A DNA stretch of 64,000 nucleotides. Source: Talinum fruticosum (lineage: Eukaryota > Streptophyta > Magnoliopsida > Caryophyllales > Talinaceae). Position numbers and translations under genes: made by a program. A model generated the notes under the pieces. It ran no database searches. It saw nothing but the letters and a program-made list of their open reading frames with translations, and was not told where the DNA came from. Location of the stretch: assembly GCA_021018815.1 (NCBI GenBank), contig JAITYX010000049.1, forward strand, positions 3,844,001 through 3,908,000, given 5' to 3'. Positions 35,184 through 47,083 of this stretch are shown here, one piece after another (positions within the stretch are counted from its first letter, which is position 1; each line of letters starts with the position of its first letter).

Positions 35184-35822
35184 AGTGCTTCAGGAAGTTT
35201 TCATTTGCACCTCTTTATTTCTTCATCTCTTACTTCTTGCTCTCTAGCTTTTTAGCTTCTTTTCTCTTCTTCTCTGGTTTCTTCCTTTGAAAAGTAGTGT
35301 GGTTTCCAAATTATATTGAAAATTTCCCAAAAGAGAGAGCATTTCGAGCAGAGGCCAACGAGTTGAGTGAGTTGTGCAAGATTCCTATGTTGAATGGGAG
35401 TGGAGGCCATACCAAGAATGGGATCTTGCTAACTTGGTTATGGAGGCCAGTCACCATGCTTCTTTAATTGCCATTTCATTAGTGGTAAGTGGTAATGCTC
35501 TTTGTTTACACATTTCATTTCAATGCTAGGGTAGAATTTTTAATAACTTCTCCTTTCTTTAGTTAAGGATACACTCGTAAGAGGGACAAGGCTATAAAGA
35601 AGTTTATCATTAGCAATGATAAAAGTAGATGTGGATGTGACTCATCTTATGAAATTTACTTGGGTTGGTTCATTTCTTAGCATCCTACATGACTTATCCG
35701 ACAATAAGGATCGTAGTATTATAAGGGCTATTAGCGAGCGTTTTGGGACACTACTAACATCTTTCATCTTCCTTTTAGGGAGATGACCATAACACCTTTT
35801 GATTTTGTAATGCCCACGGGTT

Positions 35823-36901
35823 TAAGGATGGTAACGAGGTCGGGAATCCCGACCTGTGTAAAGCCCCAAATTATAATTTCCCTCATAACTAATTTGTAAC
35901 CCAATCAAGTCAAGAAACGTATAACAATAGAAGCTATAATTTAAGTTGCGGCATTACCGCCATCTCTTATAGAGACGACGGTAATGCCCCGGCCTAAATT
36001 ATAGCTTCCACTGTTATATATTTCTTGACTTGATTGGGTTACAAATTAGTTATAAGGGTGATTATAATTTGGGGCGTTACACCTGTTTAGGCCCCGCCCA
36101 CAATGGGGAAAAATTCGCACCTTGAACGAGGATAGGGAGGGGTAGGGAAAAACTTCATCGTCGATGAGGCGGCGATGGGAAAATTTTCCATGTCCCTTCC
36201 CGCATCCCTGTTTTATTTTTTAAAATTAATTTTATTTACAATTGGGCTTGTGCATAAGTTCTTGTGGCTGGGTTAGGGGTAATATCAATAATTTATATTT
36301 TCAAAATTATGAATATTCAATATGCAAAGTTAGTGAACCCTAATTTGACATTCTTTTCTACCGCCTCCTAGAGTCACAACTCTCTCTCTCTCTTCTTCAT
36401 CCCTAAAAAGCTTTAAAAAAATAATTTCAACCACCACCATAGATGATAGATGCAACAAAACTCAAGCTTTCTCCTAAAAAGCTTCATCACCGAGAAGATT
36501 ATTTTATCATTTCTCCCAACTTGATCACTAGAAGCTTTAAAGGATTTTTTTTTGAATGCATCCCATTTCATTAATGCCCTCTATCACTTATCGGCATTCG
36601 CCATCATACTATAGCTTTCGTCTCTTTGCCATTGTCATCACCATTGTGTGTGAATTTGGAAAATGGTGTTTGGATTTTTGGGTTAATGAATAGTGTATGT
36701 TGGTTGTTGAGAAACAGCGGTCGGATTACATTTCGTAGAGGATCGTGGGCTCGGTGGGGATCAAGCCTCCAGCAAGGGCAAAAATAGGGTAAGAACTTGG
36801 CCCCACAGCGGGAATGGGGTAGGAAAGGGGAGAGAAAGGCTGAGCAAGGATGAGGACGTCGAGTATACTCCCAGCCCCGACTCACCTTGTTGCCATCCTT
36901 A
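35823..36901. mobile_element. TIR element inserted in the PMD gene
   Basis: Left end TAAGGATGGTAACGAGGT and right end, inverted, TAAGGATGGCAACAAGGT pair over 18 bp with two mismatches. The subterminal parts are rich in CCCGACC/GGGGCGGGG, a common plant transposon style. The interior is non-coding; it includes a (CT)n tract at about 36380. I could not define a TSD, so the superfamily is open (hAT or MULE are candidates). It interrupts the PMD coding frame right after TGLRM. Confidence 0.6.
35857..36081. repeat. 225-bp foldback element made of two inverted Tekay LTR ends
   Basis: Two 110-bp arms (35857-35966 and 35972-36081) separated by TTATA are inverted copies differing at roughly 12 positions. 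Each arm runs from TGTAA(A/C)GCCCCAAATT inward to CATTACCG..TCTC. That is the same order as the outer 3' end of the Tekay-type LTR at 11768-11885 (TAACGCCCAAACTATAAT ... TTACTGCCATCTC). The unit is flanked by CCTG, or ACCTG if the terminal A is shared, on both sides. It lies 34 bp inside the TIR element. Confidence 0.75.
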
Positions 36902-36949
36902 TAAGTCAAGTTTTTCCGGTAATTCATTAACTTATAACCGTAAGTTATC

Positions 36950-38651
36950 TGTAGGAACCACGACCCATTCCACCGTGGGCAACCGGATTTGGATCGAGCT
37001 TCCCCACGAATGGCGAGTTTTTCTTTTTGAAGATTCTTTTGAAGACGATTTCCAAAAGTTTATTAGAAATGGGGATGCACCTCTTATTGAGATTTTCGAC
37101 TTTTGTAATTTAAGTTGGAACAGTTTAAGCAAATGGTGATTGGTGATTTTATTAATCATTTATTTTCAAAATTAATTTAAGAAGGTCTCGGGATATTATT
37201 TCATAATTTAGGAAAATAGAAATGCCGAGATGCAATTAAAGAGAAATAAAATAGGAAAAGGGGAGTCCCCAGTCATTTTTAATAATAAAAACTAACAAAA
37301 ATAAAAATAATACTCTTCCAATCTTAATATGGGAAAACTAAACTTGAAAGAGGTATAAAAATGACTCCATCGGTCGAAAAGTAAGAATCTAGTGTTCGGG
37401 GATCAAGGTACCAAATGTAGGGATAACCCCTTCGATTCCGCCTGTCAACGGACAAGCTTTACTAATTCGAATTGCGAGTTGAAGAAATGTGTTAAAACAG
37501 CCAAGCATACAACATAAAAAGTGCAGAAATTAAATCAACAAGGCATATTAGGAAAGCGATAAAGAAAGAAGTAAAGAAAGCGAAAAGAAAGCGAGAAATT
37601 AAAAGTTACTGTGAGCGAGGAGGAATTAAAAGTGATTACATCTTTCTTCCCAATACAGAAAGAGATAAACAACATAAATAAAAATAAATTGTAAAGCATT
37701 TAAAGCGGATCTGGCTCCCTCAGGTTGTCCCATTTGTTAAACGAGATCTAGAAGCGTGATGATGGATGAATAAAAATGAAGAAGGCTTTTTGTGGAATTT
37801 GTGGTAGTAAAGTGGTGTAGGAGAGTGATGAGATGCTTGTTGGAGTAATGATTAGCTAAAAATGAGCCAAGAGATCATAATACCTATATAGCATTTAATA
37901 GCTCTTAGCCTAATTTCAGCAGACATGTAGCTAGGTTAATGACCTCTGCCAAAGCAAGGGGTTAGGCCCTCTATTTATAGAGGAAAGCTAGGTAACAAAA
38001 TGACCTAAAAGCAATGCAATCAGTAGATGCAAATTGACTGAACCGGGTCGGATTTCCTGGAGAGGATAAAAGGGAAAATCGGATAATATCTTCAATCCCG
38101 TTGAGGGCGCCGAGAAGGTTGGGGCCGATAAAGTGATGACGTTGCATGGAAGTTCCTAGGGTTTCGTAGCTTCGGATGACCTCCGGGAACAATACTCAAC
38201 GTTTTGGCAAGTTGAGCGTGAAAACGCGGCGCCGAACACAAACAATGTCGTACGGACATCTCGGGTTACATACCTCGCTTGGTCACTGATTTAAGATTGA
38301 AACGATGCGTTTTCGCCCGTAATGGAGGTAACAGGTTTCTAGTTTTAGAATGTTTCTATTTTTGACGAGTTTCTATTTTTGGCGAGTTTTTATTTTTGGT
38401 GTGGGTTTGGGTTTCCTTGTTGGGATCCTGACCCGGGCTTGGTTCGACAAAAAGAAAATGGATTTGTTGGCCGGCCCAAATTAAAGAAAGCCGATTTTTG
38501 TGGTGCTCGAGGTGTTCTTTGTGGTTTATCGGCTTCCGTTATGGCAATTAGATTCTGACCATGATCCAAATCCAAAAATAGGACTTGGATTTCATCACTG
38601 GGTTAACAAATTAATAAAAAGGAAAGGGATGACATTTGTTAGGTGTCTAGA
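36950..38651 (-). repeat. 3' LTR of the non-autonomous Tat-type element
   Basis: 1702 bp. The + strand runs from TGTAGGAACCACGACCC to TTAGGTGTCTAGA. The minus-strand promoter reads CTATAAATAG (37971-37980). The PPT, GTCAAAGTGGGGCTAAC on the minus strand, abuts it. It contains about 330 bp (around 37307-37635) missing from its partner LTR. Confidence 0.82.
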
Positions 38652-39075
38652 GTTAGCCCCACTTTGACCGAGTCCGAAAGACGAAGGTAATAGTAGACAC
38701 TAAAGGGTACTTACATGTTGCTTTAGATGCCCCTTGAATCAATGTGTTTGGAATTTATGGTCTCTTAACTTGAACTCTAATAGGGGCTTGGACTTTACTA
38801 ACTGAGTCTAAAGTCTAGGTGGCTAATTCCTAAACTCGGCTAATTAATGACCGGAAGCTCGGATTGGTGTGCCTAAATTTGACCATGTGCTTAGTCCGAC
38901 GTTTGGCGAGGAGCTTGAACTTTACTCGGGTAATAAAGTCTAAAATCCAACGAGGGTAATAAAGTTCGGCGGGGTATCCTCGGCTTGGCTCGGTCAATGT
39001 CATGATGCTCGGATGAGGGGTCTAAACTTGACTACGTACTTGGTCTAAAGCTTGGCTAAAACTTTCTCCAATAAT
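38652..39075 (-). repeat. PPT and distal, diverged part of the 3' minisatellite
   Basis: Begins with the PPT. From about 38740 it contains diverged units of the 43-bp repeat found at 45286-46033 (for example GGTCTAAACTTGACTACG and GGTCTAAAGCTTGGCT), so the Athila inserted within one continuous array. Confidence 0.6.
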
Positions 39076-39092
39076 AGTTTTTTAGCCGATAT

Positions 39093-40480
39093 GTGACACC
39101 CAATGTCACTAATCCACCGACGGCCATCAATGTCCCGAGTGTAGCGGCGAATGACTTCGAGTTGAAGAATTCGCTCATCAACTTGGTGAGGGCCACTCCT
39201 TTCCATGGCTTCCCCAATGAAGACCCCAACCGGTACCTCCGCATTTTTCACCAAGCATGTGATACTTTCAAGGCGAACAGGGCTTCACCGGATGCAATCA
39301 AGCTGCGATTGTTTTCATTCTCGCTTGAAGGAAGGGCATGGGAGTGGCTAGATTCTCTTCCGGTAAACTCCATCAGCACATTTGATCAACTTGCAAGTGC
39401 CTTCTTGGCAAAGTACTTCCCGCCAAGCAAGTTGACCGGTTTGAGGAACCAAATTTCCACCTTCATTCAAGAGCCGGAGGAGATGTTGTATGAAGCATGG
39501 GAGCGGTTCAAGGATCTCCTTCGCCAATACCCCCAACATGGATTTGAGCCAAGGTTCCCCATTCAAGCTTTCTATAATGGGGTAGATGATCACTTGAAAG
39601 CCACCATTCTTGCGGCGCGGGAGGAAACATTATGAGCAAGTCCATCGATGAGCTCCACACTTTTATTGAGCGAGATGGCGCTCAACGGCTTTGAATGGTC
39701 CAAGCCCGTTCCAAGAGAACGGGAGGTAAGATTGATGTTGATGTAGTTTGTGTCCTTTCTGCTAAGATCGATGCTATCACCCAAAAAATGGACCGTCTAA
39801 ATGTGAATATTGCCCCTCCCTTGCATGTGCTTCTTGCAATTCTTATGAGCATGAGACCTTGTTTTGTCCTGTGGGTATGGCTGGTAATGGACCAACCGAC
39901 CAAGCCAATTTTATTGGCAACCCGAACCTAAGGCCAAACTTTGACCCCTTCTTCAATTTTTATAACCCGGGATTGAGGTATCACCCTAATTTTTCCTACC
40001 GGAACAACAATCCCATGGGTCCGCAACAAGTCTAAAGACCACCCGCCCTTGGATTCCAAAGACCTACCCAACCCCAAGTGCCCCAAAAGTCTAACTTGGA
40101 GGTCATGATGGAAAGCATGCTTTTGGCTTAACAAAAGCAAGATGAGATTATCAAGCAATTGGCTTCAAAAGTTGAAATCTTAGCCACTCACAATAAGATG
40201 CTTGAAACTCGGATTGCTAGCCAAGCTAGTTCTTCCTCTAACCTTCCGGGTAAGCTTCCTAGCCAACCGGTGCCTAACCCTAGGGAACAATGTAATGCCA
40301 TAACTTTGAGGAGTGGGACACAATTGGCGGGGCCTAAGGGTGATAGGAGTGAGGATGTGGTCATTGACATGAAAAAGTGAATGATGTTGTGAATGAAGAG
40401 GTGTCTTTACCCTCCAAAAAACCCTTAGTTGATGTTGTTGTGCAAAGTGAGATTGACACTCCTAATGACCGACCAAAAAC
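39093..40480 (+). pseudogene. Athila gag
   Basis: The first 180 codons are intact: ELKNSLINLVRATPFHGFPN, DPNRYLRIFHQACDTFK, LRLFSFSLEGRAWEWLDSL, FLAKYFPPSKLTGLRNQIS and FIQEPEEMLYEAWERFKDLL. This is the Ty3/gypsy retrotransposon gag domain in Athila wording. After a frameshift near 39635 come SIDELHTFIERDGAQ and a zinc knuckle CASCNSYEHETLFC (CX2CX4HX4C) at about 39825-39870 in a shifted frame, and then the Athila linker NPREQCNAITLRSGTQL (about 40281-40330). The N-terminus is missing. Confidence 0.85.
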
Positions 40481-40668
40481 TCCCGAAAGAATTTACATTC
40501 CTCCTTTACCATTCCCACAAAGAAAAGCTAAGGCTAAGCTTGATATGCAATTTGGGAAGTTTTGGAGATGCTTAAGAAATGCAATATGAACATTCCTTTC
40601 ATTGATGCTTTGACTCAAATGCCTTTGTATGGTAAATTTTTGAAAGAGATCCTCTCCAAAAAAGGACA

Positions 40669-41088
40669 TTGAATGAGCATGAGACCTTTGCATTGAGTGA
40701 GGAGTGTAGTGCGATAGTCCAAAATAAGCTTCATGAAAAGCTTAAAGACCCGAGTAGTTTTTCCATCCCATGCCCGATTAGGAATGTGTCCATAGATCGA
40801 GCCTTGTGTGATTTGGGGTCAAGTGTGAGCTTGATGCCCTATTCTTTATATAAGAATTTGGACATATGTAAGTTAAGGTCCACCACCATTTCTCTTCAAT
40901 TAGCGGATAGTTTTGTGACATATCCTTTGGGTATTTTAGAGGACATTCCCATTAAAGTTGGTGATTTCTTTGTGCCTGTAGACTTTTTAGTTCTTGATAT
41001 GGCTGAGGATACCCGCACCCAAATCATTCTTGGGAGACCTTTCATGGCTGCTGCTAGGTGTAAGATTGATGTAAAAAGGGTAGATTGA
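40669..41088 (+). pseudogene. Athila aspartic protease
   Basis: A 139-codon frame with NVSIDRALCDLGSSVSLMPY; the DLGSS motif is the Athila version of the retropepsin D(T/S)GA site. Then LQLADSFVTYPLGILEDIPI and ILGRPFMAAARCKIDV, the flap-to-C-terminal ILGRPF motif. The next frame (41175-41441) holds the region that leads to RT in intact elements, but it ends where the deletion begins, so no RT follows. Confidence 0.82.
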
Positions 41089-41441
41089 CCTTTGATGTGG
41101 GGAGGATCACGCTGAATTTGAATTTTTAAGAAATATGATGTTTCCCCATTTGTGTTGAATGTTGTAGTGTTCAAGTGACTGATGAAGTGACATGTGATAA
41201 ACCTTTGCATGAAGGGCATGAACTTGTCAATGCTATGGTGTTGGAGGTTGACAAATTTCCTCCGCCAATGTTTGGCAAGGGCATGTTCTATGTGTTTAAT
41301 GACGTTTGTTTAAATGAGTGCATTAGGTTGAAGCTTGCTTTGGTTGATGCTCCATGCATTGGAGCTCTTGATTTGGACCTCAATTGGAAGGTCAAATGTG
41401 ATAGTGGCCCGTCTGATGGTGACCGCCTACGACGAGAGTGA

Positions 41442-43445
41442 TCCTCGATATGGGTATTTGGAGGCACCTTGTTTTACAAGAATTCGATTTTGAAGTCCGT
41501 GACAAAGGAGGAACGTTTCTTGAGAAGTCTCCTTTCCTTCCGGTTTATCCTCTTGCCTTAGACGGATGATTGGAGGTGGTTCTAGCTAATGACCTTAAAG
41601 AAGCGCTGCTTGGGAGGCAACCCAAGGTGATTTCTTTCTTCTTTTTTTTTTTAATTTTTAGGTAGTTTGCATTTTTCATAAAAGTTACCATTGTATGCAC
41701 TTGAAGAATGATTGTTCTTTCTCCTTGTATCATATTGATTCTTAATTGCATTGAGGACAATGCTTTGTCCTAGCATGGGGGAAGGTTTTGCATTCATGTG
41801 ATGCATGAAGAATAATGTATATAGTTGCATTTGCATCAATTTAGTTGCATATAGTTGCATTTACTTTAGTTTAGTTTTCTTAGTTTTCTTTTATTTGGCT
41901 TTTATCTTTAGTTTCATTTTGTGATTTCTAGGTTTTGCATTTGCATTTAGGTTGCATGTAGGGGTAGTTTTTATAGATTTCATTAGAAAATCAAAAAAAA
42001 TTAAATAATGTGAAAAAAAGAAAAAAATAGATTAGACTTTAGGTTAGTGAATAAATCCTCCGTGATGATTCTTAGGCTAGGTAGTTTTTCTTTTGACTTT
42101 GTTTAATCTTGTATATCCCGTTTGTGAATAAAAGTTTTTGAAAGAGTATGTAAGAGAATCTTGATTTAGAATTGCACTTTGATAGAGATGATTGATTACC
42201 CTTATTGATCTTTTGGTGTGAGTTTTGCATGTGGAACATCTTGAATTAAGATTGGTTGTTGAGCCTTAACCCGTGAGACCAATAAGCCTTAAAAGACTAA
42301 TCATTTTTATTAGTCTCATGTTTTCCATGTGTGACTCTACCTTGGTTGCAATCTCTAGAACTTGTTTTGAATCTCTTTGAAAGTGAAATTTGTATTTGCA
42401 TTGACAATGTGATAGAGGCATTCAATTGTTGATTTTGTTAGCTACATGAGCCAAAAAGCCACCTTTTATATATGCATTACCGCTTTTAGCCCTTTTCTAG
42501 CCTTTGACCACTCTTTTTGATTAAACCTACATTAACAAGCCTTGGCCAAATACATTTCTCCTACCCTTAAGCCATTGCTTGGAGTGTTTTGAGTGTGACA
42601 TGGGTTGATTGTGGTAAATTTTGTGGTTTGGTTGATGGGAAATAGTTCTGAAATTCAATTCTTGAACTTTTCTCCACTTGTGTAGTCTCATTTGGGTTGA
42701 AAATTGGAAACTTGCCTAGTATTATAAATTTGTTGCTTTGCCATTCACAAAAAAATGAATGAAAAAAGAGAGAAAAGAGGAAAAAAATCAAAAAAATGAA
42801 ATAGAAGAAAATAAAAAAGGAGAGAAAAAGAATAAAGTGTTTTGGCATTAGCTTGTGTAGATTTAAGGTGGTTTCCAATGGGTTTTTTCGGGTTTGTTTT
42901 GAATGTTTATGAATGGGTAGTATTGTATATATGAGATATTTGATGAGTTAGCTCCAAGTTTGGCTTTTAGCTCCTCATTACTCAAATAATTTTCCACTCC
43001 TACCCTTAACCCCTACCCCGTTATAACCCTTGAAAAGACTTTTTGATTGTCATTTGCATTTGCATCTCGTGATGGAGATTTGAGATTTTTAGCAAGCATA
43101 TGGTAGATTGTTTCTTTGGTGAGAGTATTGAGAGAACCTTCATTGTTATATATTTTCGGACACATGAAAGGAGTGTTTTCACTTCCCTAAAGTAAGGTTT
43201 GCTCTCAATCTTTCTAGTTTTATGCTTATACATGTGCCAACTTGCTATCATTGGAGATTAAGGGGGATTGATTTGATCTTGATCGTGTGATTCATAGAAA
43301 TCTTTTCGAAAACTTCCCTCTTACTTGTGCTTAATGGTTTTCATCACTTTTGGGCTATTATTGGTTAAACTTAGTTGTTAGAGAATTCTATTGATGCTTA
43401 CCCGAGGAGCGTGTCTAAATAGATTTTTCTTTTTCATCTTGAGTC

Positions 43446-43477
<32 letters not shown>

Positions 43478-43511
43478 GTTTGAGTCTTGTATTTGCGAGG
43501 GGACAGGCAAG
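41442..43511 (+). other. Athila spacer downstream of deleted pol
   Basis: Non-coding. Typical Athila landmarks lie near 41610 (GGGAGGCAACCCAAGGTG) and 41748 (GCATTGAGGACAATGC). No env-like ORF is recognised. Confidence 0.65.
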
Positions 43512-43530
43512 GTTTAAGCATGGGGGACTT
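43512..43530 (+). promoter_or_regulatory. Athila polypurine tract
   Basis: GTTTAAGCATGGGGGAC immediately upstream of the LTR start TGATAAGTG. Confidence 0.7.
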
Positions 43531-45172
43531 TGATAAGTGTCATTTTTGCATTAGATTTCATAGGAAGTTGCTTGTCATTTTTGAGGATTTATGTTCATAT
43601 TTATGTACTTTATGCCCCATTTATGTTTTTCACTTGGGTTTTGCGTTTTTGGTCTATTTCTACAGTTTCCGAATGATTTGAACCTGATTTTAGTCATATT
43701 TCAGTCCAAAGCTATTTTGAATCTATGTTTCTAACTTCCTTATTGAAAGAGCTTTCCAATGACATATTATAAGCTTAATTACGTTGAGGAACGGAAAAGA
43801 TATGAACTATAAAGTAAGAAGGGTGCGGTAATTAACACTTCTTTACTCTCTGAATTATGTTTTTCGCACACTTATGAAGCAAGCATAATGATGAAATAAT
43901 TAGAAACTAGACTCAATGAGCTTTCCGGAAAATCAAGAATCGCATCATTTGGACATCGGACGAGGAAGTTATGATCGAATCAATTTGACGCATCCTTCCG
44001 AGCAACCAACACGGTCATCCCGTTTCGGAGGAAACGGCCCGTGTTGGAGGTCGAGAGCATTTTACATCGAGAACGGGCAGCCTGTGTCGGTGGACACGGC
44101 CCGTTTTCAGCGTCCTCGTCCAGTTTTGACGTGCCAAGCATCCAACACGGTCAGCCCGTGTCGGAGGACACGGCCCGTGTTGGAGGTAAATTTTGCCGAG
44201 ACGATTCGGTTTTGACGGTTTCACCTCTTCATTGCTTCTTAATGGCTTATTTAAGAGGATTTTTGGCCATTCCTGCAAAAATCCAGTCCAGAATCCTCCA
44301 TAGTTCATCCTCCATTTTTCCTTCCTCCATTCCTTCACGTCAAACCAAAAACTTTGAAGATCGAAGAAGAAGATTGAAGCGAGTTGTGGGATTCCATTTG
44401 AAGTCGAGAGATTCAAGTGGAGTACTTCAAGCCTATCATCTACTTATTCGTTTCTTGCTGTTTGAGGTTTGATTCCATGTATTGGATTTTAGTTAAACTT
44501 TCAATAAACATGTATGAGTAGTTTAGTTTTTCTAGGGATTTGTAATCCGAAACAATGTAGTTTGATTAGTTTTGTATGATTTGTGCTTGAATTTTGATTT
44601 TGATTCAATAGAAGGTTGTATTTATCATGTTCATGAGTGTTTTGAAGGCCTAGAATACTTATGTTTAGAGATTAATTTATCATGTACTGAAAAGTGAAAT
44701 AGAATAATCCGACAACCAACCTTTCTACCTAATTTATGAAATTTGAGAAAAGAATAGTAAATTAGGGGATCACTTTGATAATTTGAAATCCTTAACTTTG
44801 ATTAACTTAAAAGGCATACGAAAGTTGTTTGATAGGTTAATTACAACAATTCTATTAAGCATTAAAAGAGCGGTAGAATTTAGTGATTATCGATCCTTGA
44901 TTTATTTGAATGAATGATTGCACAAATTATGTTTAAATAATCAAACCCATTGTTAGGAAAGCAAATCCCTAAATTTTTTTACTCATTGATTTAAGTCTAG
45001 ATTAATTTTCCTAATTTTAATAGTTAGAACTAGTTTAGATAGAACCAACTTTAAAAATCTGATTTGCTTAGCAATTGAGTAGAGGGCTAGTTTAGTGCGT
45101 TGCTAGATCGAGTCCTTGTGGGATCGACCTTGACTAGCTACAATTTAAACACCGTGCGCTTGCGGCTCGTCA
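43531..45172 (+). repeat. Athila 3' LTR
   Basis: 1642 bp, from TGATAAGTGTCATTTTTGCA to GTGCGCTTGCGGCTCGTCA. GTCCTTGTGGGATCGACC near the end is a conserved Athila U5 landmark. A block at 44030-44190 has repeated, partly palindromic GGACACGGCCCGTGTTGG motifs, as in other Athila LTRs. Confidence 0.82.
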
Positions 45173-45285
45173 ATAATCGAATGTAAATAGTTGTAAGTGT
45201 TACTTGAAAATGATATATAAACAGATCACGTTTTAGATATGCTTTTTGACTTAGCCATGGGGAGGTTCGCAAGTCTTGGTGTGGT

Positions 45286-46033
45286 GTGTGAACCTTGACC
45301 ACTCGTTGGTCTTGAAGCATGATAGGAATGTCCGAACCGTGACCTTTATTAGGCCTAAAGCTTGACGAGGTGTCCGAACCTTGATCGTTGCTCGGGTCCG
45401 AGACTCGACTTGAGTGTGTCTAAACCTTGACCATTGTTAGGTCCGAAGCTCGACAGGGGATGTCTTAACCTTGACCGTTGTTGGGCCTCAAGCTCGACAG
45501 GGATGTTTGAACCTTAGCCATTGTTAGACTTGAAGCTTGACGAGGATGTCCGAACCTTGACCACTGTTTGGTCCGAAGATAGACGAGGTTGTTTGACCTT
45601 AACCACTACTGGGACTAAAGCTCGACAAGGGTGTCCGAACCTTGACAACTTTTGGGCTTGAAGCTCGATGGAGGTGTCTAAACCTTGACCACTTCCGGGC
45701 CCGAAGCTTGACGGAGAGATGCGTGAACCTTGACCACTCGTTAGGTTTGAAGCTCGACGGAGGTGTCCGAACCTTGATTGCTATTGGGCTTGAAGCTCGG
45801 CGGAGATGATATCTCGAACCTTGACCGCTATTAGGCTTGAAGATTGATGGAGATGATGTGTAAACCTTGACCATTGTTGGGCCCGTAGCTCGATGGGGTT
45901 GTCTAAAGCTTGACTATTGTTGGGCCCGAAGCTCGACGGAGATCATGTTTGAACCTTGACCATTGTTGGGCCCAAGACTCGACCGATGTGTCTAAAACTT
46001 TGACCCTTTTGGCCCCGAAGCTCGACGTCTATC
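45286..46033. repeat. 3'-region minisatellite, about 17 units of ~43 bp
   Basis: Degenerate tandem units of the form GAACCTTGACCACTGTTGGG then CCCGAAGCTCGACGGAGGTGTC, 42-46 bp long. They lie between gag and the 3' LTR of the non-autonomous Tat-type element. Hypervariable tandem repeats at this place are established for Tat-lineage elements. Confidence 0.9.
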
Positions 46034-47083
46034 CACTTTCATAAGAATAATTATGTAGAAATTCTTACCTACACTTGGTCATTGGATGACCTGAAATCTA
46101 GGGAACAACATGTTTGAAAATATGATGTTCCATGAGGTTATGTGCCTTATTCTAAATTTGAGCTTTTAGTTTGTGTGCTAATAACTCGCTTTGTTTGTAT
46201 GGTAGAAGATTTGTGCCTCTTCATGAGTATCCTTGGAGTTGTTGTATGATTATTTCGATCATGAGCCATCATGTTCTTCTTGGGTGCTTGTGTCTAGCTC
46301 TTCTCGAATATTAAAGAGTTGATGAGCTTCAGTATTCTTGGTTGAATTTCTTTGAAGATGGTAATGTCGGTTACCTTCTTGATGCTAACTTGATCGATCA
46401 TGCTTAATTGGATAATTCATTGTAGGGTGCTTTGTTATTAATTTTTGTATTTTTAGGAGTTTGACTCATGCAAGGAGATGAATGTAAGATTGTATTTTAA
46501 GAACAAATGCATTCTTTTATTAAGATGATGCAAAAAGTTTTAAAAAGACAAAGATAAAATTTCACTTTAGCCTTCACTCGCCGAGTCGATCCTAAAGAAT
46601 GTGTCACTTGAACTGCGATGTACTACCGCTAAATGGTGAATAGTGAACCGTAGGCTTGACGGTTAGGTGTCGAATTAGCATGGCATGTTTCTCGGATTGA
46701 TTTTTGCTCCTTTTGATATGGAAGAGTGGCTTTAATTTTGGGCATGGGAACCGGGATCAAGATTAAGATTGTGGCCGGACGCCATGGGTTACTACGTATC
46801 CACTAAAGCGGAAATCAAGCCATCATAGTTAAAAAAACAAGGGTATAGATTTGGTTTTTTGTTTTTGGAAATAAGAAAAGGAAATAGACACGAGAATGGA
46901 TATAAAAGAGGGAAATGCACACGGCATCCTTAATGAGTGATGGGCTCATTAGATGATCTTCTAGCTAGTTAAAGCTTTTGTGGATGCTTGCTCCTTTTCT
47001 ATAAGCATGCTAGCATCTCCGAGTGTTTTGAAGTCCATGAAAGGCAAGCACTTCAAGTTTTGATGATAGGAAGGTTTCGGGTT
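46034..47083 (-). other. non-coding part of the non-autonomous element
   Basis: Occupies the place of pol but shows none of its motifs. The stretch around 46410-46500 resembles the area just after the PMD stop at 52704 (GGATAATTC...GGTGCTTT...TTTTTGTATTTTTAG), suggesting a shared ancestor that once had the antisense gene. Confidence 0.5.

Larger units (their letters stand above)
39076..45172 (+). mobile_element. Athila-type gypsy element, 5' truncated and lacking RT, RNase H and integrase
   Basis: The order is gag (39093-about 40480), protease (40669-41088), then directly the post-pol spacer with GGGAGGCAACCC, GCATTGAGGACAATGC and GCATGGGGG, and a 3' LTR (43531-45172). No 5' LTR precedes gag; the copy starts abruptly in gag coding. 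The RT, RNase H and integrase block, several kb in an intact element, is absent. ATAAT occurs at both borders (39071-39075 and 45173-45177), but without a 5' LTR this may be chance. The left border is uncertain by about 20 bp. Confidence 0.82.

Noticed and set aside
36604..37159. Minus-strand ORFs near the TIR element and the LTR border
   Set aside because: Cross non-coding transposon ends and LTR sequence; no domain.
39071..45177. ATAAT as a target-site duplication of the Athila element
   Set aside because: The 5' LTR is absent, so matching AT-rich pentamers may be chance; not used as proof.
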